In this document: piece by piece, positions 8,668-18,230 of the stretch
How the letters are laid out: each line of letters begins with the position of its first letter
Position numbering within the stretch: position 1 is the first letter of the stretch
NCBI GenBank assembly: GCA_965531145.1
Contig: CBESOE010000009.1
Coordinates: 1 to 64,000, forward strand
DNA length: 64,000 nucleotides
Reading direction: 5' to 3'
Source: JAQAZP01 sp965531145
GTDB lineage: Bacteria > Acidobacteriota > JAQAZP01
Program-made: the position numbers and the translations under genes
Notes under the pieces: generated by a model
Databases searched by the model: none
What the model saw: the letters and a program-made list of their open reading frames with translations, nothing else
What the model was told of the DNA's origin: nothing

Positions 8668-9153
8668 ATGTCTTCTGAAGATAAGAATACCACCTGCCGC
8701 CTGCGGCCGTTCCGCCGCAGTGACCTGCCGCACCTCGTCCGGCTGGACCGCCGCTGTTTCTCCGCCGCCATCGCCTACGACCGCTTCGAGATGGTCTACC
8801 ACCTCACCGCGCCCCGCCACATCTGTCTGTTGGCCGTTCCAACCGCCGGCGGCCCTCCCCCGCTGCTCGGGTTTGTCATCGCCGCCGCCGGCAGGACTGG
8901 CGGCGAGGGGCAGATCATCACCATCGATGTGGACCCCGATGCCCGCCGCCGCGGCGTGGGCCGATTGCTGCTGGAGGCCGCGGAGGAAGAACTGGCCGGG
9001 TATGGCAACCGGGAGGTGCGGCTGCAGGTTGCCGAAAACAATGCCGGGGCCCGGGACTTCTACCAGGGCCATGGCTATACCGCCATCGGCCTCCGGCCGG
9101 ACTACTACCCCGACGGCACCGACGCGGTGGAGATGGTCAAGCGGATCACCTGA
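8668..9153 (+). CDS. RimI-like GNAT N-acetyltransferase
   Basis: A 161-residue GNAT-fold acetyltransferase. The acetyl-CoA site is seen as IDVDPDARRRGVGRLLL (residues about 90-106), followed by LQVAENNAGARDFYQGHGY and a RimI-like end RPDYYPDGTDAVEM. RimI acetylates the N-terminal Ala of ribosomal protein S18; related enzymes act on other protein N-termini. In many bacteria rimI lies with tsaB, which here is 9 kb away. ATG 8668 is chosen over 8614 because GAGG precedes it and the N-terminus then fits the family length. The last 8 nt overlap the convergent permease gene. Confidence 0.82.
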   Translation: MSSEDKNTTCRLRPFRRSDLPHLVRLDRRCFSAAIAYDRFEMVYHLTAPRHICLLAVPTAGGPPPLLGFVIAAAGRTGGEGQIITIDVDPDARRRGVGRLLLEAAEEELAGYGNREVRLQVAENNAGARDFYQGHGYTAIGLRPDYYPDGTDAVEMVKRIT

Positions 9154-10474
9154 CCGGCAATAAGACGTAGCGCAGGATGAAGAGCAGGGCCACCAGGTAG
9201 AGCAGCCAGCTCACCCGCCGGCCCCGGCCGGAGAGGAGCATGATCAGCGGGTAAGCGATGAAGCCCAGGGCCAGCCCGTCGGAGATGCTGAAGCAGAAGG
9301 GGATGCCGGCCAGGATCAGGAAGGCCGAGATGCCCTCCGCCGGCTCCTTCCAGTCGATGCCGGTGACCCCGCGGATCATCATCGCCCCCACCACCACCAG
9401 CGCCGGCGCCGTGATCGGCGGGTAGGTGCCCACCATGGCGGCCAGGGGCGTGAAGAAGAGCGCCAGCAGGAAGAGCAGACCGGTGACCACGCTGGCCAGC
9501 CCGGTGCGTCCACCCTGCTCCACCCCCACCGCGCTCTCGGCGTAGGTGGTCACGGTGCTGGTGCCCATGCAGGCGCCGGCCACCGTGCCCACCGCATCGG
9601 CCATCAACGCCCGGTTGGCCCGGGGAAGTTTGTTGTCACGCATGAACCCGCCCTGCTGTCCCACCCCCACCAGGGTGCCCACGGTGTCGAACATGTCCAT
9701 GAAGAGGAAGATGATAATGAAGGGCAGGAAGCGAAGGTCAAAAGCAGCCACCAGATCGAAACCGAAAATCGCGTGATCTTTGGGAACCCCCAGCAGCCCC
9801 TCGAACTTCACCTTGCCGCAGATCATCGCCAACATGGTGGACGCCAGCAGGGCCCAGAGCACCGCTCCCCGCACCCGGAGGGCCATCAGCACCCCGGTGA
9901 GCAGCAGACCGAAGAGGAAGACCAGCAGGTCGGCGGAGAAGAGGTCGGGGTTCATGGTCAGCCCGGTGGCCGGCGACTGCACCACCAGCCCGGCATTCTG
10001 CAGACCGATGAGGGCGATGAACAGGCCGATGCCGGCGGCGATCCCCGACTTCAGACCCGGCGGGATGGCGGTGATCACCGCCTCCCTGACCCGCAGCAGG
10101 TTGAGCAGAAAAAAGAGGATGCCGGAGATGAGCACGATGCCCATGGCCACCCGCCAGGAGTTGGCCACCCCCATGGCGGTGAGCGACATGATCACGGTGA
10201 CGAAGAAGTAGTTCTCCCCCATCCCCGGCGCCAAAGCAAAGGGGTAGTTGGCCCAAAGGCCCATGATCATGGTGGCCAGAAAGGCAGAGAGACAGGTGGC
10301 CAGCATCACCGCATCGGCGGACAGCCCGGTGGGATTCCCGGCAAAGTCGGTGGAGAGCACCGCCGGCTGGAGAAAGATGATGTAGGACATGGTGATGAAG
10401 GTCGCCACCCCGGCGCCCACCTCGGTGCGCACTGTGGTGCCCGCCTCACGCAGCCCGAAAAACCGTTCCAGCAT
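9146..10474 (-). CDS. AzgA-type purine permease (NCS2 superfamily)
   Basis: A 442-residue inner-membrane transporter with about 13 hydrophobic helices. Signatures are MLERFFGLREAGTTVRTEV at the start, the half-helix region FALAPGMGENYFF, the conserved FLFMDMFDTVGTLVGVG, and GTSTVTTYAESAVGVEQGGRTG. These place it in the adenine/guanine/hypoxanthine (AzgA, COG2252) group of proton symporters. The start at 10474 has GGAGG at 6 nt. It is transcribed away from the kinase gene and converges on the RimI-like gene with an 8-nt overlap. Confidence 0.9.
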   Translation of the reverse strand: MLERFFGLREAGTTVRTEVGAGVATFITMSYIIFLQPAVLSTDFAGNPTGLSADAVMLATCLSAFLATMIMGLWANYPFALAPGMGENYFFVTVIMSLTAMGVANSWRVAMGIVLISGILFFLLNLLRVREAVITAIPPGLKSGIAAGIGLFIALIGLQNAGLVVQSPATGLTMNPDLFSADLLVFLFGLLLTGVLMALRVRGAVLWALLASTMLAMICGKVKFEGLLGVPKDHAIFGFDLVAAFDLRFLPFIIIFLFMDMFDTVGTLVGVGQQGGFMRDNKLPRANRALMADAVGTVAGACMGTSTVTTYAESAVGVEQGGRTGLASVVTGLLFLLALFFTPLAAMVGTYPPITAPALVVVGAMMIRGVTGIDWKEPAEGISAFLILAGIPFCFSISDGLALGFIAYPLIMLLSGRGRRVSWLLYLVALLFILRYVLLPVR

Positions 10475-10646
10475 GTCGTTCCTCCGGTAATCGGCGCCAG
10501 TATCCCGCCCGTCAACACGCAGTGTCAACCCGCTCACCCAATTGATTCCCCCACACCCCCATGCTATTTTTGATCAAGGGGTTACTAACCAAACGGCGAC
10601 CCGGCCAGCGCTCGAGACCGGTCCGCCGGCGGGGCTGGAGGGAATG

Positions 10647-13600
10647 ATGTCGCAAAGAGAGGGAAACCGTGCCAGCAGCCTCCCCGGTTCACCGGCGGTC
10701 TGGCTGCTCTCCCTCGCCCTCATACTGCTGCTTCCTGACCTGGCCCTGGGGTTCACCCTGCCGCTCCTGCTGGTCACCCTGTTGCCCGGGGTTCTCACCA
10801 TGGCGGCCCTCTGGTTCCGGCGCGGCAGGCAGCGAAAGCCGGGGATGGCACTGTTGACGGCCCTGGTGGTCCTGCTGTTGCTGATCTCGGTCAGCGCCCG
10901 CCTCCTCCCGGATCCAGCCGCCGGAGACCAGGCCACCGCAGCGGACCGCTCCGTTCTGGCGGAAGGGGCCCAGGCCGACTTCAACCGGCTCTTCGGCAGT
11001 CTCTCCTCCATCTCCGCGGTGCTGGCCCGGGACGAGACAGTTCACCGGGTTCTCACCCGTCAGGGAAACGCCGTGGAGGACCGGATGGTGCTCTTCGAGG
11101 CGGTCCGGGCAGCACTGGGTGAAGCGGACAGCGAGAGCACGGCCGGCATCACCCTCTACGACCGCAACGGTGTACCGCTGGCCTGGGCCGGACAGGCCTC
11201 CAGCCTCGAACCGCAGTTGCTGGCCCGGGCACCGCTCAGCCCGGTGGAGGGGCAGGCGCGACGCTACACGCCGCAGTTCAGCATCCGCCGATACAACCGT
11301 CTGGCCTCACGGCTGTATTGCATCCATCCCTTTGTGCTCACTCCCCCGGGCACCGATCCTGGTGGCGGGGTCAGGGCCGGGTTCCCGGAACAGACCGAGA
11401 CGCTGTTCGCGGTGAGCGAGCGTCTGCTGGACACCGGCCGGGGCCGGTTCCGTCGCACCCTGATCGGCGGGTTCTTCCCGGCCTCCCTGGAAGCCGCCGC
11501 CCGGGAGGACGGCATCGAGCTGCAGTACCAGCTCCTGCCGGTGGAGTTCTCCGGGGCGGAGGACGGTTTCCGGATGGCGGACACAGCTTTCCGCTTCCCC
11601 ATCACCTTTCCCGACGGGACCATGCTGGGTGAACTGGCCATCCAGCAGGGGGAGGGTGAAAAACCGGGGACACTGTCACCGATACGAGAGGGTCTGGCGC
11701 TGCTGGGCGGTCTGCTCACCGCTTTGGCGGCCCTGCTGGCCGGCCTGGGTGCGGCCCGGCGATCATTCATCACCGAGGCCAGCCCGGGGGCAACCGGGTC
11801 ACGGGCGGCCCTTGCCGTGGTCGCGGCCCTGCTGCTGCGCAGCATTCCCAACTGGCCCTCCATCCGGCCGGCACTGCCGGAGTGGCAGCTGCTGGAACCG
11901 GTCTATCTCTCGCTGGAGACATCACTGAAATGGCTGGGGTCACCGCTGGACTTTCTGGCCAGCAGCCTGGTCTTTTTCACCATTGCCGGGTATGCCGCCC
12001 TGCTGGCGTGGCACCACCGGCGGGCACTGCTCTCCACCACCGCCCCTGGCGGGTGGGCGCGGATCGTCCCGGCATCGCTGCTCCATGGCGGCCTGGTACT
12101 GGCCCTGCACCTGCTGGTGGCCGCGGTGGTGATCCGCGCACCGGCAGAAATAACCAGTTTCGGCCGCCTGCTGGGGCCCGACCCGGTGACCGCCATCCGC
12201 AACGGGCTGATCCTCTTCGCCCTGGGTGTGGCCCTGGCCGGCTCCGCCCTGGCGCTGCGGGCCGCGGCACTGCGCACCCCGGCGGCCCTGCTGGCCTGGA
12301 TGCTCCCCGGACCGCTGCTGCTGGCCGCGGCCACCTGGCTGGGGTCGAAGGTCACGGTGCCGGCCGCCGGTTCCGAAGACGCTGTGTTCGGGCTCACCGC
12401 CGCCCTCGACGTCTCCTGTCTCACCGCCCTGGTGCTCTTCCACCTCCTGCCCCTGCTGGTGGCTGCTGGTGCGCTGCAGCCGCCGAAGGACGCCGGTTCC
12501 CGTATCCCCCATGCCGCCATCCCGGCACTCTTCTCGCTGCTGCTGCTCCCGGCGCTGCTCTTCCAGTTCGTGGTCACCCACCACATTGAACTGGCCCGGG
12601 AGCGCTACATCGGACGGGAACTGGTGGAGGAGGTGGCGCGGATGGGAGAGCACCGGGCCTCCCTGCTGGATCAGGCCTTCGAGCAGGCGGAGACGAGGAT
12701 ACAGCCGCTGGCCGCCCGGCTGGTGGCCGGCCAGCCTTCGGACATCCCGGGCCTGGCCTACAGTTTCTGGTCCGAGACCCTGATCTCCGAACTGGGCTAC
12801 GGCTCTTCGGTGGAGGTTTTCGGCGACGAGGGCAACCTGGTCAGCGGCTTCTCCTACGAACTGCCGAAGAAGGGTATCGAGGCGGTGGAACTGACCCGGC
12901 TGGCCACCGAGGAAACGGCAGAGGGGGTCATGCAGCTGGGCAACCGCCGCCTTGTCGTGCTCTCCCGCAGCGAGGAGCTGCGCTGGCAGGAACGCTCGGT
13001 GGGCACCCTGGTGCTCACCGTCACCGTGGATTACGCCGACCTCAGTTTCCTCGCCCGGCCCAACCCCTACCGGGAGATGCTCTCCCCGCTCCCCTCCCCG
13101 GGGCTCCTGCAGCGGCAGTCCCTGGGCGACAACCCGTTCCTCACCGTCTTCTCCGGCGGCGACGGCCGGGTCCTCTACTCGTCCCGGGGTGACAGCCCCA
13201 CTGTGTCCCCGCGGATCATCTCCGATCTGCAGCTCCTTCCCGACCAGGTGCGCTGGCAGGAGATGACCTTCAGGGACGGTCCGCACCGGGTGGCCTGGTT
13301 CGGCGATACCGGGGATCGGATCTTCGCTCTGGGCTACCCGGTGCGCTCCCTCCGCGACCAGGTGGTGCAGTGGCTGCGCCTGCTGCTGGCCTGCCTGGTG
13401 CTGCCCCTGCCGCCGGTGCTCCTGCTGCTGCTGCTCCGGCTCAGCGCCGGGGGCGGCCGCGTCTCCCTGGGTTCGCTGTTGGCCCCCACCGCACCCAGCT
13501 ACTACCGCAAGATCCTCGCCGCGCTGCTGGCGGTGGTGATCCTGCCCCTGGGCCTGCTCTCCTTCCTGGTTACCCGCACCATGGGCAGTTCGCTGGAGGA

Positions 13601-15347
13601 CCAGCTGAGGGTGCAGGGCCAGCAGTCGCTGAACTCCGCCCGCCGCCTGGTGGAGGATTTTCTCAGCACGCTGGACCAGGGGGAGACCCTGGACGACGTG
13701 CTCACCGACGACTTCCTCATCTGGGTCAGCCGGCTGGTGGACCAGGACCTCAACGTCTACCTCGGCAGCACCCTGGCCGCCACCAGCCGCCGGGAGCTCT
13801 TCTCCATCGGGCTGTTGCCCGACCGCCTGGAAGGCCCGGTCTACCTCGACCTCGACGTGCGGGGCCGCACCTTTCACGAGTCGCGGCGCAGCCTGGGCAG
13901 CGACCGCTACCTGGTGCTCTCCACGCCGGTGCAGCTGCCCGGTTCCTCGCTGATGCCGGCGGTGCTCTCCACACCGCTGATGGCCCAACAGCAGCGCACC
14001 GACCGGGCCCTGGCCCAGCTCAACGGTTCGGTGCTGCTGGCCTTCTTCCTGCTGCTGGTCATCGCCCTGCTGGTGACCTGGCCGCTGGCCCAGCGGATCA
14101 CCGCCCCGATCAGGACCCTGGTCCAGGGCACTTCGCAGATCGCCGAAGGCCACCTGGACACCCGTATCGAAACCCGTTCCCGGGACGAAATCAAGACACT
14201 GGTGGACGCCTTCAACACCATGGCGGAGAATCTTCAGACCCAGCGCGAAGCGCTGGAGCGGCGGCGCGACTACATCGAAAAAATCCTGGCCAATGCTGCC
14301 ACCGGCGTCATCTCGCTCAACGAGCAGGGACGGATCACCACCATCAACCCCGCCGGCCTGCGGCTGCTGGGCCTGGAGCAGACCCACGGCCCCCTGGGCC
14401 GGCGGATCACCGACCTGCTCTCCCAGCGACCCGAACTGGGCAGCATGCTGGACACCGTGGAACGCTACCTCCGCCAGCCGGCGGACGCGGAGCGGCGGCC
14501 CAACCAGCCGGTGCGGGAGGAAGAAGTGCGCATCCCCGCCAGCGGGGAAGCCGAAGAGGAGGAGCGGCTGCTGCACCTGGTCTTCGCCCCCCTGGGCAGC
14601 GACGAAGACCAGGGACCCCGGGGGACGATCATTGTCTACGAGGACATCTCGGGTCTGCTCCGTGCCAACCGGCTCAAGGCCTGGACCGAGATGTCACGGC
14701 GCATCGCCCACGAGATCAAGAACCCGCTGACCCCGATCCAGCTGCACATGGAGCACCTGCTGCGGGTTCACCGGGACGGCGAACCGGGATTCGGCAAGAC
14801 GCTGGAACTGAGCATCGACACGGTGCTGAAGAAGGTGGCGGAACTGCGGCAGATCGCCATCGAGTTCTCCGACTTCTCGCGTCACCTGGAACTGGAGTCG
14901 GAGCCTGGCGTGGACCCGGCGGCGCTGGTGGATGAGGTGCTCGCCCCGTACCGCAGCAGCCTGCCCGCCGAGCTGACCCTGGACCTGGAGTCCGACGGGT
15001 CGCTGCCCGCGGTGGCCGTGGACACCAGGCTGATCAAACGGGCCCTGGTGAACATCGTCGAGAACGCCATCCAGTCCATGGAGGAAAGCGGCGGGTCGAT
15101 CAAAGTGAAGCTGTCGCGGCTGGAACCGGGCTCGGTGGCCATCGCGGTCACCGACAGCGGCCCGGGAATGGACCGCGAGACCCTGGACAAGCTCTTCGAA
15201 CCCTATTTCTCCACCAAGAACACCGGCACCGGCCTGGGGATGGCCATTGCCCGGCGGACCATCGCCGACCACGGCGGCCGCATCCTGGCCGAGAGCGAGC
15301 CGGGCACGGGTACCACCATCACCATCATTCTGCCCACCGAAGAATAA
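10647..15347 (+). CDS. Giant NtrY-like transmembrane sensor histidine kinase
   Basis: A protein of about 1566 residues. Three N-terminal membrane helices lead to a first periplasmic sensor segment (about residues 100-350). About eight more helices follow (to about 645), then a second soluble segment (about 650-900), two helices, a third extracytoplasmic segment and a helix before HAMP (about 1147-1200, TAPIRTLVQG). Next come PAS (about 1210-1335), HisKA with the phospho-acceptor in RRIAHEIKNPLTPIQL (His about 1355), and HATPase with NIVENAI, DSGPGMD and GTGLGMA. The kinase core matches NtrY (nitrogen-related, C4-type kinases). No response regulator is adjacent, so the partner is unlinked. ATG 10647 is preferred over ATG 10644 because GGAGG sits at 5 nt. 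The sensory half is unusually elaborate. Confidence 0.85.
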   Translation: MSQREGNRASSLPGSPAVWLLSLALILLLPDLALGFTLPLLLVTLLPGVLTMAALWFRRGRQRKPGMALLTALVVLLLLISVSARLLPDPAAGDQATAADRSVLAEGAQADFNRLFGSLSSISAVLARDETVHRVLTRQGNAVEDRMVLFEAVRAALGEADSESTAGITLYDRNGVPLAWAGQASSLEPQLLARAPLSPVEGQARRYTPQFSIRRYNRLASRLYCIHPFVLTPPGTDPGGGVRAGFPEQTETLFAVSERLLDTGRGRFRRTLIGGFFPASLEAAAREDGIELQYQLLPVEFSGAEDGFRMADTAFRFPITFPDGTMLGELAIQQGEGEKPGTLSPIREGLALLGGLLTALAALLAGLGAARRSFITEASPGATGSRAALAVVAALLLRSIPNWPSIRPALPEWQLLEPVYLSLETSLKWLGSPLDFLASSLVFFTIAGYAALLAWHHRRALLSTTAPGGWARIVPASLLHGGLVLALHLLVAAVVIRAPAEITSFGRLLGPDPVTAIRNGLILFALGVALAGSALALRAAALRTPAALLAWMLPGPLLLAAATWLGSKVTVPAAGSEDAVFGLTAALDVSCLTALVLFHLLPLLVAAGALQPPKDAGSRIPHAAIPALFSLLLLPALLFQFVVTHHIELARERYIGRELVEEVARMGEHRASLLDQAFEQAETRIQPLAARLVAGQPSDIPGLAYSFWSETLISELGYGSSVEVFGDEGNLVSGFSYELPKKGIEAVELTRLATEETAEGVMQLGNRRLVVLSRSEELRWQERSVGTLVLTVTVDYADLSFLARPNPYREMLSPLPSPGLLQRQSLGDNPFLTVFSGGDGRVLYSSRGDSPTVSPRIISDLQLLPDQVRWQEMTFRDGPHRVAWFGDTGDRIFALGYPVRSLRDQVVQWLRLLLACLVLPLPPVLLLLLLRLSAGGGRVSLGSLLAPTAPSYYRKILAALLAVVILPLGLLSFLVTRTMGSSLEDQLRVQGQQSLNSARRLVEDFLSTLDQGETLDDVLTDDFLIWVSRLVDQDLNVYLGSTLAATSRRELFSIGLLPDRLEGPVYLDLDVRGRTFHESRRSLGSDRYLVLSTPVQLPGSSLMPAVLSTPLMAQQQRTDRALAQLNGSVLLAFFLLLVIALLVTWPLAQRITAPIRTLVQGTSQIAEGHLDTRIETRSRDEIKTLVDAFNTMAENLQTQREALERRRDYIEKILANAATGVISLNEQGRITTINPAGLRLLGLEQTHGPLGRRITDLLSQRPELGSMLDTVERYLRQPADAERRPNQPVREEEVRIPASGEAEEEERLLHLVFAPLGSDEDQGPRGTIIVYEDISGLLRANRLKAWTEMSRRIAHEIKNPLTPIQLHMEHLLRVHRDGEPGFGKTLELSIDTVLKKVAELRQIAIEFSDFSRHLELESEPGVDPAALVDEVLAPYRSSLPAELTLDLESDGSLPAVAVDTRLIKRALVNIVENAIQSMEESGGSIKVKLSRLEPGSVAIAVTDSGPGMDRETLDKLFEPYFSTKNTGTGLGMAIARRTIADHGGRILAESEPGTGTTITIILPTEE

Positions 15348-15419
15348 GAAATTGGGGACGGTTACCTATTTCATTAAGACAATATTGTACGTACCTAATA
15401 GGTAACCGTCCCCAATTTC
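15348..15419. repeat. Palindromic element A: 23-bp perfect inverted repeat
   Basis: Arms at 15348-15370 and 15397-15419 are exact reverse complements around a 26-nt AT-rich loop. The core GGGGACGGTTACCT is related to the arm of the element at 35381-35446. It begins directly after the kinase stop codon and lies between convergent genes. No T-tract follows, so it looks more like a REP-type element than a simple terminator. Confidence 0.8.
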
Positions 15420-15465
15420 CCAATTTCCTCGGGTCAGGGGCTCGCAATGGCAGGTCAGTGGTGTG

Positions 15466-16248
15466 CTAATACGACTCGTAGGTTTCGTCCGCGTCGTTGG
15501 CCTTGCGGTGCCCCACCCAGTCACCGCTGATGATGCCCCCCGAGGAGAGTTCAAACATCTGCCAGGTGCCGTTGAGGGTTTCGGTAGTGTAGGAGTAGGC
15601 CGCTTCCAGCACCGAGTGGTTTCCCACCCGGTTGTCACGGCGGATGATCCGCAGCTTGCCGTCGGCGAAGGTTCCTTCGAGGGTGCCCCGGTCACCGGCT
15701 TCCAGCAGGTATTCCCCCACCACCTCCGGTCCGGTCTGGGACAGGACGAAGATGCCGGTATCGCCCACCGGCATCAGGCTCACTTCCCAGACCCCGTTCA
15801 GCGGCCCCTGTCCCTCGATCTGGTCTTCCCCGAGGCTGCCGAGGCTCGACTCCACGGCGGTGATCAGCCGCACCCGTTCGGTGATCCGGTCACGGATCCG
15901 CTGGCTCTCGTAGAGCATGGAGTTGAAGCGGGCCACCAGGTCCTGCAGTTCCCGCTCCTCCTGGGCCATTTCGATGGGATTGATACTTTTGGGGTCGGCC
16001 AGCACCATGCGGTCGATGACCGCACGCTTGCTGGTAATACCGTAGAGGGTCTCCTGCCAGATCTTCTGCAGTTCCGCGTAGGCTTTGACATCCTCTTCGA
16101 GGTGGCTCTGAGCGATGCGCCGTTCGATCTCCAGGCTGTCCATGGTGGAGCGGTAGTTTGTGGAGGAAAGGCCCTGGGCGACGGCACTGCCGGCCACCAG
16201 TTGCAGAGCGAGCAGGATGGCGAACAGGATCCAGATCTTCCTCATCAT
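15466..16248 (-). CDS. Secreted protein of unknown function
   Basis: A 260-residue protein. The signal peptide (MRKIWILFAILLALQLVAGS, cleavage near AVAQ-G) is followed by a helical, charged region (about residues 30-140) and a beta-rich C-terminal half with Gly and Thr pairs (LNGVWEVSLMPVGDTGIFVL, GEYLLEAGDRGTLEG) that reads like a small lipocalin-like or META-like barrel. The family is not recognised. The ATG overlaps the pssA stop as ATGA with a GGGGGG ribosome site, so it belongs to the phospholipid operon and may act in the envelope. Confidence 0.75.
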   Translation of the reverse strand: MMRKIWILFAILLALQLVAGSAVAQGLSSTNYRSTMDSLEIERRIAQSHLEEDVKAYAELQKIWQETLYGITSKRAVIDRMVLADPKSINPIEMAQEERELQDLVARFNSMLYESQRIRDRITERVRLITAVESSLGSLGEDQIEGQGPLNGVWEVSLMPVGDTGIFVLSQTGPEVVGEYLLEAGDRGTLEGTFADGKLRIIRRDNRVGNHSVLEAAYSYTTETLNGTWQMFELSSGGIISGDWVGHRKANDADETYESY

Positions 16249-17165
16249 TCCCCCCCTTTTTCCGAAGTCTTCGAACTGCTCAACACACCAGGATCAGTGG
16301 CTTCCGCATCCCCTTCCCCACTCCGGCGCCGCTTCAGCCAGGGCAGCGATCCCAGGCGGCGCAGAATCCCGGAGAAGAGGTAGATCAGGGACAGGCCCAG
16401 CAGCACCACCTGCGGCGCGGCCGCCACCGCCACCAGCACCAGGCCCACCAGCACCACGAAGATGTAGGGACGCCGGTTCTTCATGCCGAGTTTCTTGAAG
16501 CTGGCGTATTTGAAATTGCTGACCATCAGGTAGGAGATGGCCACACTCACCACCATGATGGCGATGGCCACCCGCAGGTCGGTCACCGGCCGCGGAATGG
16601 CAAAGACCAGGGCGGCGAAAAAACAGGCCGCCGCCGGTGTGGGCATGCCCATGAAAAAACGGGGGTCGGTGGAACCGGAATCGACCCGGATATTGAAGCG
16701 GGCCAGCCGGGCCGAGCAGCAGACGAGAATGATGAAGGCGGTGAGCCAGCCCACCCGGCCCAGGGACTGCAGGCCCCAGACGTAGATCAGCAGCGAGGGG
16801 GCCATGCCAAAGGAGACGATGTCGGCCAGGGAGTCGAACTCCACCCCGAACTGGCTGGTGGCATTGGCCAGCCGGGCCACCCGGCCGTCCAGCGCGTCCA
16901 GCAGGGCGGCGATACCGATGAAGACCGCCGAGAGGGAGAGGCTCCACGGGCCGGGGCCGTCCCCGCTGGGCCAGGCGAGGCAGTGCATGGTGGAGATGAT
17001 GGACATGAAGCCCATGAAGAGGTTGGAGACAGTGAAGAAACCGGGGAGCAGGTAGATCCCGCGCTTGAACCGGCGATTGGATCGCCCGGCATCGCGGCTT
17101 GACCGGCGTTTTCTTTTCCGCGGCCGCTTCTGGCCCTTGCTGCTGCCGGTCTGTTCCGCAACCAT
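16245..17165 (-). CDS. pssA: CDP-diacylglycerol-serine O-phosphatidyltransferase
   Basis: A 306-residue membrane protein. A basic N-terminal tail (KRPRKRKRRSSR) precedes about eight helices. The CDP-alcohol phosphotransferase signature D-G-x2-A-R-x8-G-x3-D-x3-D is intact as DGRVARLANATSQFGVEFDS followed by LAD. It makes phosphatidylserine from CDP-diacylglycerol and serine. The next upstream gene is phosphatidylserine decarboxylase (11-nt gap), so the pair supplies phosphatidylethanolamine. ATG 17165 is chosen with AGGAG at 6 nt. Confidence 0.93.
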   Translation of the reverse strand: MVAEQTGSSKGQKRPRKRKRRSSRDAGRSNRRFKRGIYLLPGFFTVSNLFMGFMSIISTMHCLAWPSGDGPGPWSLSLSAVFIGIAALLDALDGRVARLANATSQFGVEFDSLADIVSFGMAPSLLIYVWGLQSLGRVGWLTAFIILVCCSARLARFNIRVDSGSTDPRFFMGMPTPAAACFFAALVFAIPRPVTDLRVAIAIMVVSVAISYLMVSNFKYASFKKLGMKNRRPYIFVVLVGLVLVAVAAAPQVVLLGLSLIYLFSGILRRLGSLPWLKRRRSGEGDAEATDPGVLSSSKTSEKGGE

Positions 17166-17179
17166 CACAGTCTCCTGAC

Positions 17180-17854
17180 TCAGTCCGTTGCCTGCCGGCG
17201 GCGGGCGATGACGCTGGATCCGCCGCTCACCTTGTCACCGGGGGCCACGGCGATGTCGAACCCCGGTGGTATGAGTATCTCCGTCCGGGAGCCGAACCGG
17301 ATCAAACCCACCCGCTCGCCGCGCCGGACCCGATCACCGGGCTTTTTGTAGCAGGCGATCCGCCTGGCGATCAGCCCCGCGATCTGGGTGAAGGGAATCA
17401 ATTCCCCGGCCGGATCCTCGTCCGACAGCAGGCCGATGCGGTTTCGTTCGTTCTCGGTGGAGGCTTCGGACTTGAATGCCGACAGAAACTTTCCCGCGGT
17501 ATAGTCCACGCTCTCCACCGTCCCCGCCACCGGCGCCCGGTTGACGTGGACATTGAACACGGAGAGGAACACCGCCACCCTGGTGTAGCCGCCGCAGGGC
17601 AGGCCCGGTTCGTTGATATCCGGCGCCACCTCCACCACCCGGCCGTCCGCCGGGGACACAACCAGCCCCTGGTCCGCGGGAATCCGGCGCGCCGGGTCGC
17701 GGAAAAACCAGAGGACGAACAGCGCCAGCAGACCGCAGAGTACCGCCGCCCAGAATGGGGCGAATACTGCGACCAGCAGCGTCAGCGCCGCACCGCCGAT
17801 GACAAAAGGCAGGCCCTCCGGGGCCAGCCGTCCTTTTTCCGACACCGTCTTCAC
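17180..17854 (-). CDS. psd: Phosphatidylserine decarboxylase, short form
   Basis: A 224-residue proenzyme. Two N-terminal hydrophobic helices are followed by SPADGRVVEV, the His-containing FLSVFNVHVNRAPVAG, IARRIACYKKPGD, GLIRFGSRTE, and the self-cleavage region VSGGSSVIA near the C-terminus. There the Ser after Gly becomes the pyruvoyl group (GSS instead of the LGST of long forms). It decarboxylates phosphatidylserine to phosphatidylethanolamine. The start is GTG 17854 with GGAG at about 7 nt. It forms an operon with pssA and the DUF465 gene (29-nt gap). Confidence 0.92.
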   Translation of the reverse strand: MKTVSEKGRLAPEGLPFVIGGAALTLLVAVFAPFWAAVLCGLLALFVLWFFRDPARRIPADQGLVVSPADGRVVEVAPDINEPGLPCGGYTRVAVFLSVFNVHVNRAPVAGTVESVDYTAGKFLSAFKSEASTENERNRIGLLSDEDPAGELIPFTQIAGLIARRIACYKKPGDRVRRGERVGLIRFGSRTEILIPPGFDIAVAPGDKVSGGSSVIARRRQATD

Positions 17855-17883
17855 CCTTCAACTCCGGGAGTGGCCCCGGACTG

Positions 17884-18114
17884 CTATCCCAGGCTCTGGC
17901 TGTAGTGGGCCAGCCGGGCACCGATCAGGTCCTTGATGTGCAGCTTTTTCTTCTTCAGCGTCACCGTCTCCATCTTCTGCTCGGTGGTGAGGAGGATCTG
18001 CTGATCCAGGTCCTCGATCTGCTTGTCCAGCAACCGGTGCTTCTCCACCATGTGCTTGAACTCCGCGTCCTCCTCCATCAGTCTTGTTTTCATGTCGGCC
18101 GTGGTCGCAACCAT
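17884..18114 (-). CDS. DUF465/YdcH-like small helical protein
   Basis: A 76-residue, fully helical, highly charged protein. The FKHMVEKHRLLDKQIEDLDQ and TLKKKKLHIKDLIGARL segments match the two-helix DUF465 (YdcH) family, whose function is unknown. It has a strong AGGAGG site at 7 nt. It is the first gene of the minus-strand run leading to psd and pssA, and may use a TATATT -10-like box near 18160. Confidence 0.75.
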   Translation of the reverse strand: MVATTADMKTRLMEEDAEFKHMVEKHRLLDKQIEDLDQQILLTTEQKMETVTLKKKKLHIKDLIGARLAHYSQSLG

Positions 18115-18230
18115 CGCGTTCCTCCTGTGTGGATTGCGGTCAGATACCTGTTGAAAATATAGCCTTTACCGCGCCCCGATGCAATTCCGAAACCCGGCAC
18201 TTATCTATACGAAGATCAGCGGCCCACGGT

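Noticed and set aside
11940..14576. Long open frame antisense to the histidine kinase
   Set aside because: Gln/Gly/His-rich shadow of a GC-rich gene; no ribosome site, signature or domain. The same applies to long antisense frames at 219-1454, 3950-4999, 7115-9163, 19028-21361, 31028-33379 and 35351-36907.
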